From Candidatus Limosilactobacillus merdigallinarum (GTDB taxonomy: Bacteria > Bacillota > Bacilli > Lactobacillales > Lactobacillaceae), in contig DXFH01000019.1 in the NCBI GenBank assembly GCA_019114515.1, positions 1 through 64,000 of the forward strand: a DNA stretch of 64,000 nt, written 5' to 3'. A program made the position numbers and the translations under genes. Below are positions 1-7,858 of the stretch, one piece after another (the first letter of the stretch is position 1; every line of letters begins with the position of its first letter). A model generated the notes under the pieces. That model worked only from the letters and a program-made list of their open reading frames with translations. It was not told the DNA's origin and did no database searches.

Positions 1-69
1 AGCAAAGGTAAAGATGGTCATTGCCAGCCATAATTTGCCTGCTTTATAAAGCTTTTTATGTTCTTTCAT
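1..69 (-). CDS. KxYKxGKxW-signal surface protein, N-terminal fragment
   Basis: Only the first 23 codons lie in the window; the gene runs off the left edge. The visible protein starts MKEHKKLYKAGKLWLAMTIF. It matches the KxYKxGKxW signal peptide that precedes large, often glycosylated serine-rich or adhesin-like surface proteins in Lactobacillales. A strong AAAGGGG ribosome binding site lies 7 nt upstream of the ATG at position 69. The mature protein cannot be named. The export inference rests on the motif followed by a hydrophobic stretch. Confidence 0.75.
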   Translation of the reverse strand, partial: MKEHKKLYKAGKLWLAMTIFTFA

Positions 70-136
70 CAATAAAACCCCTTTAAATGTAAATAATCCA
101 ATAAACATGTCTATTCTATCACGTTATATAAAATAA

Positions 137-172
137 AAGCCTAAAATCCCGAACAATGGAAATTTTAGGCTT
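137..172 (-). terminator. Intrinsic terminator of the LTA-synthase-like gene
   Basis: On the minus strand an 11-bp stem (AAGCCTAAAAT / ATTTTAGGCTT) is followed by TTTATTTTAT, just past the stop codon at 182. Confidence 0.75.
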
Positions 173-181
173 CTTATCAGT

Positions 182-3106
182 TTATTTAGCTATTTTTGTT
201 AAGAAAGATGCTCTTTGTAAATAGTGGTGACCCGCCGTTAAGTCATATTGAACTAATTGATAATCATGAAGAAGTTGTCGCTGTTGCTTGGTCAATTTGA
301 CCGCTTTGCCACGTTCATTAACAAAGGTCATCCCACCTTGATGGGCTGAGTTATTCCGTGCCGTTCCGTTAGTTGGCAAAGACATTGCGGGGAGGTCAGA
401 GGCTTCTTTAGTTAAAAGGGCCAAGTAAGGGGAGACCTTCACGTTCATCACATTGAAAGCTAAAGCAGGAAATTCGTTGGGACTAACAATTCGATGCGGC
501 ATTATTGCAGCACCGGCATCCGCCTTCTTAGCGGCTGCATTTTGGTAAATAAAGTAGTTGGTTTCATGCATCTTAACGCCGTGGCGACCCATTAATAGAC
601 CACTGTAAATGCCGGGAAGGTGGTCACCGTACCAGACTACTGTGACGGGTTGCTTCAATTGGTCCAACTGCTGGATCCAAGAACGCAAGGCCTCGTCTGT
701 ATAGTGCAGTCCTTCAGCGTAAGCAGCGATGGTATCCGCTTCTTCCGGGTCTTTAATCCATGGCGCACTGACGTGATAATTAACGTGCTGATAGTACTCG
801 GGTTTATAAGGCATGTGGTTTTGCATTGTGGATAATTGAATGAAGCGACCGTGAGTGTCTTTCAAATGCAGGGTGGTTTCTTTATACGCCGAATCGTCAC
901 TAATGCGGGGACTCTTGTTGATGTGGCGAGTGTAGGTTAAGTGATCTCCGCCATCTAAGTGATAAAAGCGCTGAAAACCAAACTTACGAAATACGGTTTT
1001 ACGGCTATAAAGGTTAGCCGAGAAAGGATGAATACCAACAGATGAATTAAATAACTGGTTGATCGAGAAGGGATGCCTTTGATAAGGCACTAACTGTGAA
1101 TAAGGCGTCGGCATCGTTGGCGAGAAGTTGGCTATGGAAAAACCGGTTAATGATTGGTACTCCATGTTAGCTGTGCCACCGCCATAGCCTGATGACAACA
1201 TCAATCCACTGGTCGTGTGTTTGGCTAATTGATCATAGTAACGAGTAGGGTTACCACCGGTTATTTTCAAGTTCGGCAGTAATCGTGGATCAGCATAGCT
1301 TTCACTGAGGACAAATACAAGGTCTTGCGAATTAACATTTTCGTGACGGCGCTGATGGTTAATTTGCAGGGCTTCATGCTGGTATTTTTTCTCCAGTTTT
1401 TCCATGCGGCTACGCGAATATCCTGCTGGCTTCTTCATTGCCGTCACGTCGACATTATTAGCAAATTGTAGGATGGTACCGTTCATCCGTGCTCCCCGCA
1501 GTTGGGAGTAGAAATATGGAGTGTCATTAATTGATTGTAAATAGCGAAAAGTTAAGGATTGGCTATGGTTAGCCAAGGTAAAGCTGCCTAAATAAAGACA
1601 GGCTAACACAGCGACAATAATGCGGCTCCATGGCAACATGTAGAAAGAATGTGCATGACGTTCCAGATAAATAAAAGCAAGCAGAACGATGATGATTGCA
1701 ATGATGGCGATCATCAGGACTAGCGGGTTAACCATACCTAACAACTCTTTCGGTGCTGTGGTGGCTGATAAGTCCGATGGCAGGATGGGTTCATCCCGAG
1801 TCTGAATCTTTAAAATCGATGCCACCAACCATCCGAGATAGCTAATAATGACGATTCCAGAACTAAGCCACCAACGATTGCAGATCGCCATTAATATTGT
1901 AACTAACCCAAAAACAATCCAGACATTGACAATGATAATGGGGGCGCGCTTGGTAATCATCCATTGCACCATCGTCCATTTGTGGTCATCCCACAAAAAA
2001 TAAAACGAAAATGCGGTGATGCCCCATAGAAGGATCCAGGTAACTAATACTGGCCAGTAGGCAATTAAACGTCTGCTGCGGTCCAACCATGCATTTTTCT
2101 TATTTGATAAGTGAAAATCACGGCCAAAAAGCTGGATTATTTTTGGCAAGCAGGCAATGACAAGAAAACTAATGGTTCCAATGATGAGCGCGGTTGGCCA
2201 TGACCATTCTGGTAAAAGAAAGCTATTAATGGTGCGGGGAATAGCCAGCAAGTTAAGCAATAAGATCAGTCTAATCAAACGTTGCTGGTCAATCTTTTGG
2301 ATGACCACACGGTTCCACCAGATAAAAGTGATTAACACGGTCAATAAAAGGATTGGTTGGTATGGCGGAATGGCGTATAAGTAGTGGATGTTTTGAGTGA
2401 AATCATTGTGTGGGTCATACTGAATCACATTCATCTTGAGCCACGAGGCCAAGATACTAGCCACCCACATGACCAAACAAAGCAGGCTTAGTTGGATGGA
2501 AGATAATCGCCAGTGACGTTTTGGCTGCCAATTAACTAGCAAGTCGCCTAAAGAAAAGAGAAACAGGAACCATGTACCACTGGTAGCACCACTGAAACCA
2601 AATAAATCATAATGAAAGAGCCATCTACAGAAGCATAAAAGGCCTAGAATAGCAATAATAACGGGGCCTCGTTGTTTAACCGACCAGTGGTGCAGAATTG
2701 TTTGTAATTGGTCATGCAAAAGCCAGAGTAGGGTGCTCATAAACCAAGCAATGAACACATTCTGGACCACATACAATTCAGGTGATTTTAAGGTGCCTAC
2801 AAGGCGAACAGTGACTGGTTGACTGGCAAAACGAGAACAAATTAGTGACAAGAAACCAATGATCCACAGACAAGCAACGTTCCAGCCATTATGCTGAAAT
2901 GGCCTTTGTCGAGCGCCAATGGCTAAGGGAACTAATAAAGCGAGGCTTGCTACCACCACTTTAATGATCCATAGGCCAACAAAGACAGGACTTCCTATGG
3001 AGAACGTGGTGAGCTGCTGACTAGCGCTGGCAATAAAGATAATGATTGTCATAATGACTAAAAACCAGTGCCAAATATTTACGTACTTACTTAAAAAGGA
3101 CATCAT
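182..3106 (-). CDS. LTA synthase-family membrane sulfatase (phosphoglycerol transferase type)
   Basis: A polytopic membrane protein of about 974 residues. Roughly the first 550 residues hold about 14 hydrophobic segments. The C-terminal domain is an extracytoplasmic alkaline-phosphatase/sulfatase fold. Visible metal and catalytic motifs are LSES (about residue 595), GGGTANMEY with the presumed Thr nucleophile (about 642), and GDH (about 825). Classical LtaS has 5 membrane segments and about 650 residues, so this is one of the larger relatives. It may transfer phosphoglycerol or a similar group to a wall or lipid polymer rather than be the housekeeping LtaS. A TTG precedes two ATGs at 3106 and 3103. 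AGCAGG upstream favours one of the ATGs. It stands alone, with its own promoter and terminator. Confidence 0.8.
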   Translation of the reverse strand: MMSFLSKYVNIWHWFLVIMTIIIFIASASQQLTTFSIGSPVFVGLWIIKVVVASLALLVPLAIGARQRPFQHNGWNVACLWIIGFLSLICSRFASQPVTVRLVGTLKSPELYVVQNVFIAWFMSTLLWLLHDQLQTILHHWSVKQRGPVIIAILGLLCFCRWLFHYDLFGFSGATSGTWFLFLFSLGDLLVNWQPKRHWRLSSIQLSLLCLVMWVASILASWLKMNVIQYDPHNDFTQNIHYLYAIPPYQPILLLTVLITFIWWNRVVIQKIDQQRLIRLILLLNLLAIPRTINSFLLPEWSWPTALIIGTISFLVIACLPKIIQLFGRDFHLSNKKNAWLDRSRRLIAYWPVLVTWILLWGITAFSFYFLWDDHKWTMVQWMITKRAPIIIVNVWIVFGLVTILMAICNRWWLSSGIVIISYLGWLVASILKIQTRDEPILPSDLSATTAPKELLGMVNPLVLMIAIIAIIIVLLAFIYLERHAHSFYMLPWSRIIVAVLACLYLGSFTLANHSQSLTFRYLQSINDTPYFYSQLRGARMNGTILQFANNVDVTAMKKPAGYSRSRMEKLEKKYQHEALQINHQRRHENVNSQDLVFVLSESYADPRLLPNLKITGGNPTRYYDQLAKHTTSGLMLSSGYGGGTANMEYQSLTGFSIANFSPTMPTPYSQLVPYQRHPFSINQLFNSSVGIHPFSANLYSRKTVFRKFGFQRFYHLDGGDHLTYTRHINKSPRISDDSAYKETTLHLKDTHGRFIQLSTMQNHMPYKPEYYQHVNYHVSAPWIKDPEEADTIAAYAEGLHYTDEALRSWIQQLDQLKQPVTVVWYGDHLPGIYSGLLMGRHGVKMHETNYFIYQNAAAKKADAGAAIMPHRIVSPNEFPALAFNVMNVKVSPYLALLTKEASDLPAMSLPTNGTARNNSAHQGGMTFVNERGKAVKLTKQQRQLLHDYQLVQYDLTAGHHYLQRASFLTKIAK

Positions 3107-3135
3107 CAACCTGCTTTCTTGTGTCTTTGTGTCTC

Positions 3136-3165
3136 ATTATAGGAAGAATGTCTACACTCTGACAA
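3136..3165 (-). promoter_or_regulatory. Promoter of the LTA-synthase-like gene
   Basis: Minus strand TTGTCA (-35), 18-nt spacer, TATAAT (-10), about 30 nt upstream of the start codon. Confidence 0.6.
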
Positions 3166-3207
3166 TGGTCAAAGCGGTGTGAAGTGTCGCATTAGTATTG
3201 TTAGCAG

Positions 3208-3236
3208 TTGCATTGATCAGTGATCAGCAGGATAAT
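3208..3236 (+). promoter_or_regulatory. Promoter of the nitroreductase gene, with TGATCA repeats in the spacer
   Basis: TTGCAT, 17-nt spacer, GATAAT. The spacer holds two copies of the palindrome TGATCA one base apart, so a repressor or activator could bind between the promoter boxes. The binding protein is unknown. Confidence 0.55.
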
Positions 3237-3273
3237 GAAATCAGTTTACTAAAAGTAAGTAGGAGACATAACA

Positions 3274-4032
3274 ATGATCCATAATACAACTATCGATACA
3301 CAGATGAATCACCGGTCCATTCGTGCTTTCAAAGACCAATCGTTGACGACAGAACAGCTAGCTACCTTATACGATGTTGCGCGCTGTACTTCGAGTTCAC
3401 GCTTTTTGCAGCAATTTTCCATCCTGCATTTAACTGATGCAAAGAAGCGGGCTGCTGTGCGGACAATTGCAGGGCAGCCATATGTGGGCGCAAATGGTGA
3501 TCTGTTAATCTTCATTGCTGACTTGTATCGTAACCAACAATTACGCCACGATATGGGGCAAGATGATGGATCCTTGCACAGCTTTGATGAGTATATGCAG
3601 GCGGTTGAAGATACAGTGCTGGCAGTGCAGAATACGGTGATCGCCGCTGAGAGTATGGGACTGGGAGCTGTCATTTTGGGCTCGATCATGAATGATCCGG
3701 CACAGTTAGTTAAGACACTCGAATTGCCCCCAATGACTTTCCCTATTTTGGGAGTGCAAGTCGGTATTCCGGATCAGGAACCACAATTGAAGCCCCGCCT
3801 GCCAATTGCCAATATGGCCTTTGAAAATGATTATCCACGAGGAATCAAGGCAGCTGACCTAAAAGAATATGATGATGTGGTTACTACCTATTACGATTTA
3901 CGTGATGCTAATCGCCGGATCGACTCCTTCACCAAGCAGGTGGCGGGTGCTAAATTGGCGCACACCGACCACCATCGTGATCAATTAGTGCAGTTGCTGC
4001 ATGACCAAGGCTTGGCTTTAGATATGAAATAA
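3274..4032 (+). CDS. NfsA-type NAD(P)H-dependent flavin nitroreductase
   Basis: 252 residues. The N-terminus NHRSIRAFKDQSL is the FMN phosphate-binding Arg-Ser motif of the nitroreductase family. The segment around residues 125-150 (ESMGLGAVILGSI) and the later GVQVGIPDQEPQLKPRLP fit the NfsA/FRP subgroup, which reduces flavins, quinones and nitroaromatics as a cytoplasmic homodimer. An AGGAGA ribosome binding site lies upstream of ATG 3274. It is a single-gene unit bounded by its own promoter and terminator. The physiological substrate cannot be read from sequence. Confidence 0.85.
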   Translation: MIHNTTIDTQMNHRSIRAFKDQSLTTEQLATLYDVARCTSSSRFLQQFSILHLTDAKKRAAVRTIAGQPYVGANGDLLIFIADLYRNQQLRHDMGQDDGSLHSFDEYMQAVEDTVLAVQNTVIAAESMGLGAVILGSIMNDPAQLVKTLELPPMTFPILGVQVGIPDQEPQLKPRLPIANMAFENDYPRGIKAADLKEYDDVVTTYYDLRDANRRIDSFTKQVAGAKLAHTDHHRDQLVQLLHDQGLALDMK

Positions 4033-4046
4033 ACAATGCAATAATG

Positions 4047-4081
4047 AAACAACCTCCGCTGACCTTTGGCGGGGGTTGTTT
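4047..4081 (+). terminator. Intrinsic terminator after the nitroreductase gene
   Basis: AAACAACC-NCCGC stem pairing with GCGGGGGTTGTTT, short loop, T-rich 3' arm. Confidence 0.8.
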
Positions 4082-4130
4082 AGTTTGGCTTACTCATCTT
4101 TAAAAATGGTTGTGCGTGACAATCATGTAT

Positions 4131-4175
4131 TACAATGTTTTAAGTAAATTCCGTGGTACTGAAGGTTTTACCACG
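4131..4175 (+). promoter_or_regulatory. -10 box and leader hairpin before the TetM-like gene
   Basis: TACAAT at 4131-4136 is a likely -10 box. It is followed in the predicted leader by a 7-bp hairpin, CGTGGTA (4152-4158) with TACCACG (4169-4175). The hairpin ends about 9 nt before the GAAGGA ribosome binding site and could modulate translation. There is no clear T-run, so it is not an obvious attenuator. Confidence 0.4.
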
Positions 4176-4194
4176 CTGATATGAAGGAATTGAA

Positions 4195-6129
4195 ATGACC
4201 AAAAAAATTACAATTGGGATTATTGCACCGGTAGATGCCGGCAAAACTACTTTATCGGAGGAAATGCTCTTTCAAACCGGAATGATCCGCCATGCAGGTC
4301 GGGTCGATCATGGCGACACTTTCTTAGATCCGGATAGTATTGAAAAACAGCGCGGGATCACTGTTTTTGCGCACCAGGCACAGTTAATAATGGATGATTT
4401 TACTATGACCCTGCTTGATACGCCAGGTCATGTTGACTTTGCTGCAACGACTGAGCAGGTTTTGCCAGTCCTGGACTACGCTATTTTGATCGTATCAGGA
4501 AGCGATGGGGTAACGGGCTACACGCGACTGTTGTGGCGACTATTAGCGCATTATGACGTACCGACATTTATCTTCGTCAATAAAACTGATGCACCTGGTT
4601 TTGCTCGTCAACGGATATTGAAAGAAATCCAAAGTTTGGATGACGGTTGTTTACCATTTAGCCCAAAGCTGGACGAGACAACTATTGAAGACATTGCCAG
4701 TCAGGATGAAACGGCGTTAAATCAATACCTCGAACAAGGTACTTTAACTACGGAACAAATCCAACGCTTAATCGCCAATCGAAAAGTTTTCCCTACTTAT
4801 TTCGGTAGTGCGCTGAAACGGACTGGTGTAAAAGACTTATTGGCTGGCCTAAAGCAATGGACGCCTACGCCACAGTGGTCAGAAAAGTTTGCTGCCCGTG
4901 TATTTAAAATCAGTCACGATAAAGATGGCCAGCAACTAACTTGGCTGCGGGTGACAGGGGGCTATCTGAATGCCAAGCAAACCTTAGTTGATGATCAAAA
5001 AGCGGATGCCCTGCGTGTGTATAATGGTGAAAAATATCAAGTAGTGCAAAAAGTTAATGCCGGTGACGTTTGCGCGGTGGTCGGGCCCGCAAAATTGCTT
5101 GTTGGCCAAGGCCTGGGAGCTGATCATACTGACAAACCAGCGCTCTTAAAACCTGTTCTGTCTTATACCGTGGCGACTCAGCATGACCTGCATGACTGCT
5201 TGCAGAAGCTGGAAGAATTGGCACTAGACGATCCCCAATTAACGGTAATTTGGAATAGTGAATTGCAGGCAATTGAAGTGCAAGTCATGGGTCCTATGCA
5301 ATTGGAAGTTTTGGCACAATTGCTTAAGGAACGGTATCAAATTGCGGTCACTTTTGAAAAGGGCACTGTGCTTTACCAAGAGACGGCGACTAAGTCTTTT
5401 GAAGGAGTAGGCCACTTTGAACCCTTGCGTCATTATTCTGAATGCCACCTGTTAATTAAGCCGGGTACCCTCGGTAGCGGTTTGCAGTTTGGAATTAAAT
5501 GTTCTGTTGACGTTCTTGGTCATAATTACCAGCAGCAGATTATCACGGCGTTAAAAAGTAAATTGCAGCGTGGCGTGTTGATTGGCGCACCACTGACCGA
5601 TGCGCAAATTACATTGGTTGGTGGTCGGGCCAGTGTAGTCCATTCGGTGGGCGGTGATTTTCGTGAAGCGGCTAATCGTGCATTACGTCAAGGGTTGATG
5701 GAGTTGAAACAGCGTGGTGGTTGCCAATTATTAGAACAGTGGTATCGGTTTACGTTAATTGTGCCTGATGATCAGGTAGGACGGGCACTGAATGATATTC
5801 AACGGTCTAGTGGCGACTTCGACAGCCCGGTGCAGTTAGCAAATCATCAGACCGAAATTACTGGCCATGCACCAGTCAGTGAATTTCGTGACTATGCGAC
5901 CACCTTGCGTGGCTACAGCCATGGTGAAGGTCAGCTTACGTGTGTACCGGATGGTAACCATCCTTGCCATAATGCTGATGAAGTGATTGTCGCTGCTGCT
6001 TATGATCCAGTGGCCGATTTAGACAATACACCGGACTCGGTCTTCTGTGCTCATGGGGCAGGCTACCCGGTTCACTGGGATCAGGTGCCACACAAAATGC
6101 ATTGTGCATATTTTACTGATCAACACTAA
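4195..6129 (+). CDS. TetM/TetO-family ribosomal protection-like translational GTPase
   Basis: 644 residues, the length of Tet(M)-class ribosomal protection proteins, which are EF-G paralogues that release tetracycline from the 30S subunit. GTPase motifs are clear: APVDAGKTT (residues 11-19, G1), RGIT (about 53-56, G2), DTPGHVDF (75-82, G3) and NKTD (129-132, G4). EF-G-like domains II to V follow. Composition matches the neighbours and no mobile DNA is nearby, so it looks like a chromosomal family member rather than an acquired tet gene. Whether it gives tetracycline protection or has another ribosome role is open. Confidence 0.8.
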   Translation: MTKKITIGIIAPVDAGKTTLSEEMLFQTGMIRHAGRVDHGDTFLDPDSIEKQRGITVFAHQAQLIMDDFTMTLLDTPGHVDFAATTEQVLPVLDYAILIVSGSDGVTGYTRLLWRLLAHYDVPTFIFVNKTDAPGFARQRILKEIQSLDDGCLPFSPKLDETTIEDIASQDETALNQYLEQGTLTTEQIQRLIANRKVFPTYFGSALKRTGVKDLLAGLKQWTPTPQWSEKFAARVFKISHDKDGQQLTWLRVTGGYLNAKQTLVDDQKADALRVYNGEKYQVVQKVNAGDVCAVVGPAKLLVGQGLGADHTDKPALLKPVLSYTVATQHDLHDCLQKLEELALDDPQLTVIWNSELQAIEVQVMGPMQLEVLAQLLKERYQIAVTFEKGTVLYQETATKSFEGVGHFEPLRHYSECHLLIKPGTLGSGLQFGIKCSVDVLGHNYQQQIITALKSKLQRGVLIGAPLTDAQITLVGGRASVVHSVGGDFREAANRALRQGLMELKQRGGCQLLEQWYRFTLIVPDDQVGRALNDIQRSSGDFDSPVQLANHQTEITGHAPVSEFRDYATTLRGYSHGEGQLTCVPDGNHPCHNADEVIVAAAYDPVADLDNTPDSVFCAHGAGYPVHWDQVPHKMHCAYFTDQH

Positions 6130-6130
6130 A

Positions 6131-6172
6131 AAAACGTGATTGTGTCCTTGGTAGAGGATCAATCACGTTTTT
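6131..6172 (+). terminator. Intrinsic terminator after the TetM-like gene
   Basis: AAAACGTGATTG stem pairing with CAATCACGTTTTT. It may also serve the convergent DUF1304 gene. Confidence 0.8.
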
Positions 6173-6226
6173 AAATCTTCATCAAAATATTCGCTAGCAG
6201 CAAGTTAGGTAAATAATATTTGCTAA

Positions 6227-6595
6227 TTAAAAGACAAACATAACTGCAATCAGAGCCAGAATCGCCGGCAGCATTTGCATCAGCCAGATTTTTTTGCTGG
6301 TAGATGCACCACCATACAGTGCAACAACAATCACGAATAGCAGCAATAAAGAAGTTATGACAAGGTGATAAGCAGCCGGCAAGAACCAGTAACTGATCAG
6401 GATTAAAAGGCCGAGCATGCCGTTATAAACTCCCTGATTAGCCATTGCTACTCTAGCCTCTGGCTGTTGGGTATAGTTGGTACTTAATTCGAAGAGTGCG
6501 GCCTGCTTTTTCGGACTGGCAAACATTTCTAGGCCCATGATCACCAAGTGCTCTAATCCCACTAAAGAAACCAGAATGGCGGCAATGATTTGCAT
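6227..6595 (-). CDS. DUF1304 small integral membrane protein
   Basis: 122 residues from MQIIAAILVSLVGLEHLVIM. The family is usually about 120 residues with four membrane segments, and four hydrophobic stretches are visible here. The open frame extends further upstream to 6850, but GGGAGG lies about 8 nt before ATG 6595, and the upstream stretch is leader RNA. The glutamate and histidine in the first helix (GLEHLVIMGLEMF) are typical of the family. Function is unknown; a transport or envelope role is possible. Transcription appears to pass through a leader with a terminator, so expression is probably conditional. Confidence 0.8.
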   Translation of the reverse strand: MQIIAAILVSLVGLEHLVIMGLEMFASPKKQAALFELSTNYTQQPEARVAMANQGVYNGMLGLLILISYWFLPAAYHLVITSLLLLFVIVVALYGGASTSKKIWLMQMLPAILALIAVMFVF

Positions 6596-6632
6596 AAAGA
6601 TAACCTCCCAGTAGTAACAAACGGATAGTATG

Positions 6633-6733
6633 GAAAAGGCGGTTGGAAGTACTCCAGCCGCCTTTATACAAGAGTGGGTAGGTTTACCCATTACCGACGT
6701 AAATGCCGGTACTCGCTCCATGCCAAGGGTGTA
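6633..6733 (-). ncRNA. Structured leader with intrinsic terminator (candidate riboswitch/attenuator) of the DUF1304 gene
   Basis: Minus-strand RNA between an extended -10 box and the DUF1304 start. Two adjacent hairpins come first: TACCGGC...GTCGGTA with a 6-nt loop, then TGGGTA-AACC-TACCCA, bracketed by GAG and CTC. A terminator follows: AAAGGCGG / CCGCCTTT (plus-strand 6635-6642 and 6658-6665) then TTTT. Leader segment GAGTAC can pair with GTACTT in the terminator loop, giving a possible alternative fold. I could not match it to a riboswitch class I know. Confidence 0.5.
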
Positions 6734-6738
6734 AAACG

Positions 6739-6747
6739 AGTATAGCA
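6739..6747 (-). promoter_or_regulatory. Extended -10 promoter of the DUF1304 leader
   Basis: Minus strand TGC-TATACT, an extended -10 element, with no convincing -35. It lies about 145 nt upstream of the DUF1304 start codon, so a long leader is expected. Confidence 0.5.
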
Positions 6748-6832
6748 TACACAGTTCATCAGCGGACGATTTTATAGACAAAGCACGGTTGTTGCAAGAA
6801 AAAAGCCTATAATAAAGGATGAGGTGATCGTC

Positions 6833-7723
6833 ATGGATAAGAATTTGCAACCAAGTATCACTCTGAATAATGGGGTCAAAATCCCGCAGCTCGGGATGGG
6901 TGTTTGGAAGACACCCGTTAAGGAAACGGCCACAATGGTACAGAATGCGTTAGAAAATGGCTATGTTTTGATTGATACTGCTAAGCAATATGGTAACGAA
7001 GAAGGTGTTGGTCAAGGCATGCAGGCTGCCATTCAAGATGGTAAAGTCGCTCGCGATGATATCTTTTTGACTACTAAGATTTTTAATGGTGATCAAGGCG
7101 ACTATGATCATGTTCGCAAGGGCGTTGAAGGGCAATTAAGGGCCCTGCAAACCGATCATGTGGACCTGTTGCTTGAGCACTGGCCGGTTAATGGTCGCTA
7201 TGTTGAAACCTGGAAGGCGTTGGAAGCCATTTTAGCCGATGGCCAGGCCCGGGCAATTGGGGTCTGCAATTTTGATAATGGCCGGATGATTAACCTGATT
7301 GACCATGCTAAAGTAATGCCAGCAGTAAATCAGATTGAGTTTAACCCGGGCATTTTACAAAACAATATTCGAAAGTTTGACCAGTCTGAGGGCATCAAGA
7401 TTGAGGCATGGTCGCCGTTAGGTCATGGTCGCTTATTAAGTGCACCGGTTATTATGAAGATTGCTCAGGATCATAATAAGACCGTAGCGCAAGTTATTTT
7501 ACGCTGGGGACTGCAGCATGGTGTTATCGAATTGTCTAAGACGTCACATGTGTCACGGATGAAGGAAAATGCGGACATTTTTGACTTTACGCTTACCCCA
7601 TATGAAATGATACAGATTGATGCATTAGACAAGGACCAGCACGCTATTTGGTATGACAAATTTAAGTGGTCTGGCAATCCTGACGGGGTTGATGACTACA
7701 TTGGCGCACCAGGCAAGTGGTAA
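6833..7723 (+). CDS. Aldo/keto reductase
   Basis: 296 residues, cytoplasmic NADPH-dependent TIM-barrel oxidoreductase of the AKR superfamily, 2,5-diketo-gluconate-reductase-like. Motifs are GVKIPQLGMGVWK near the N-terminus, DTAKQYGN (catalytic Asp and Tyr), TTKIF (catalytic Lys) and LLLEHWPV (catalytic His). GVIELSKTSHVSRMKEN near the C-terminus corresponds to the coenzyme-binding loop. GAGGTGAT sits just before ATG 6833, so the GTG at 6824 overlaps the ribosome binding site and was rejected. TATAAT at 6808-6813 is the likely -10 box. The in vivo substrate is unknown. Confidence 0.88.
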   Translation: MDKNLQPSITLNNGVKIPQLGMGVWKTPVKETATMVQNALENGYVLIDTAKQYGNEEGVGQGMQAAIQDGKVARDDIFLTTKIFNGDQGDYDHVRKGVEGQLRALQTDHVDLLLEHWPVNGRYVETWKALEAILADGQARAIGVCNFDNGRMINLIDHAKVMPAVNQIEFNPGILQNNIRKFDQSEGIKIEAWSPLGHGRLLSAPVIMKIAQDHNKTVAQVILRWGLQHGVIELSKTSHVSRMKENADIFDFTLTPYEMIQIDALDKDQHAIWYDKFKWSGNPDGVDDYIGAPGKW

Positions 7724-7746
7724 TTAACACCCATATTGAAATCATT

Positions 7747-7784
7747 ACCGTCCGACAAAATTGTAATTGCCGGAAGGTTTTTTG
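7747..7784 (+). terminator. Probable terminator after the aldo/keto reductase gene
   Basis: ACCGTCCG pairs with CGGAAGGT (one mismatch), followed by six T. Stem quality is moderate. Confidence 0.55.
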
Positions 7785-7858
7785 TTGTTTCCTGGGTCTT
7801 TTATCCGTATATAATAGTTAACGACTTTTCTTTTTAATATTAGTATGGAGGAACATTT

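Noticed and set aside
4195-6129. Recently acquired tetracycline resistance gene
   Set aside because: No transposase, integrase, conjugation gene or composition shift nearby; it looks like a resident chromosomal gene.
6596-6850. N-terminal extension of the DUF1304 frame
   Set aside because: It covers the promoter, leader hairpins and terminator; the ribosome binding site and family length support the start at 6595.
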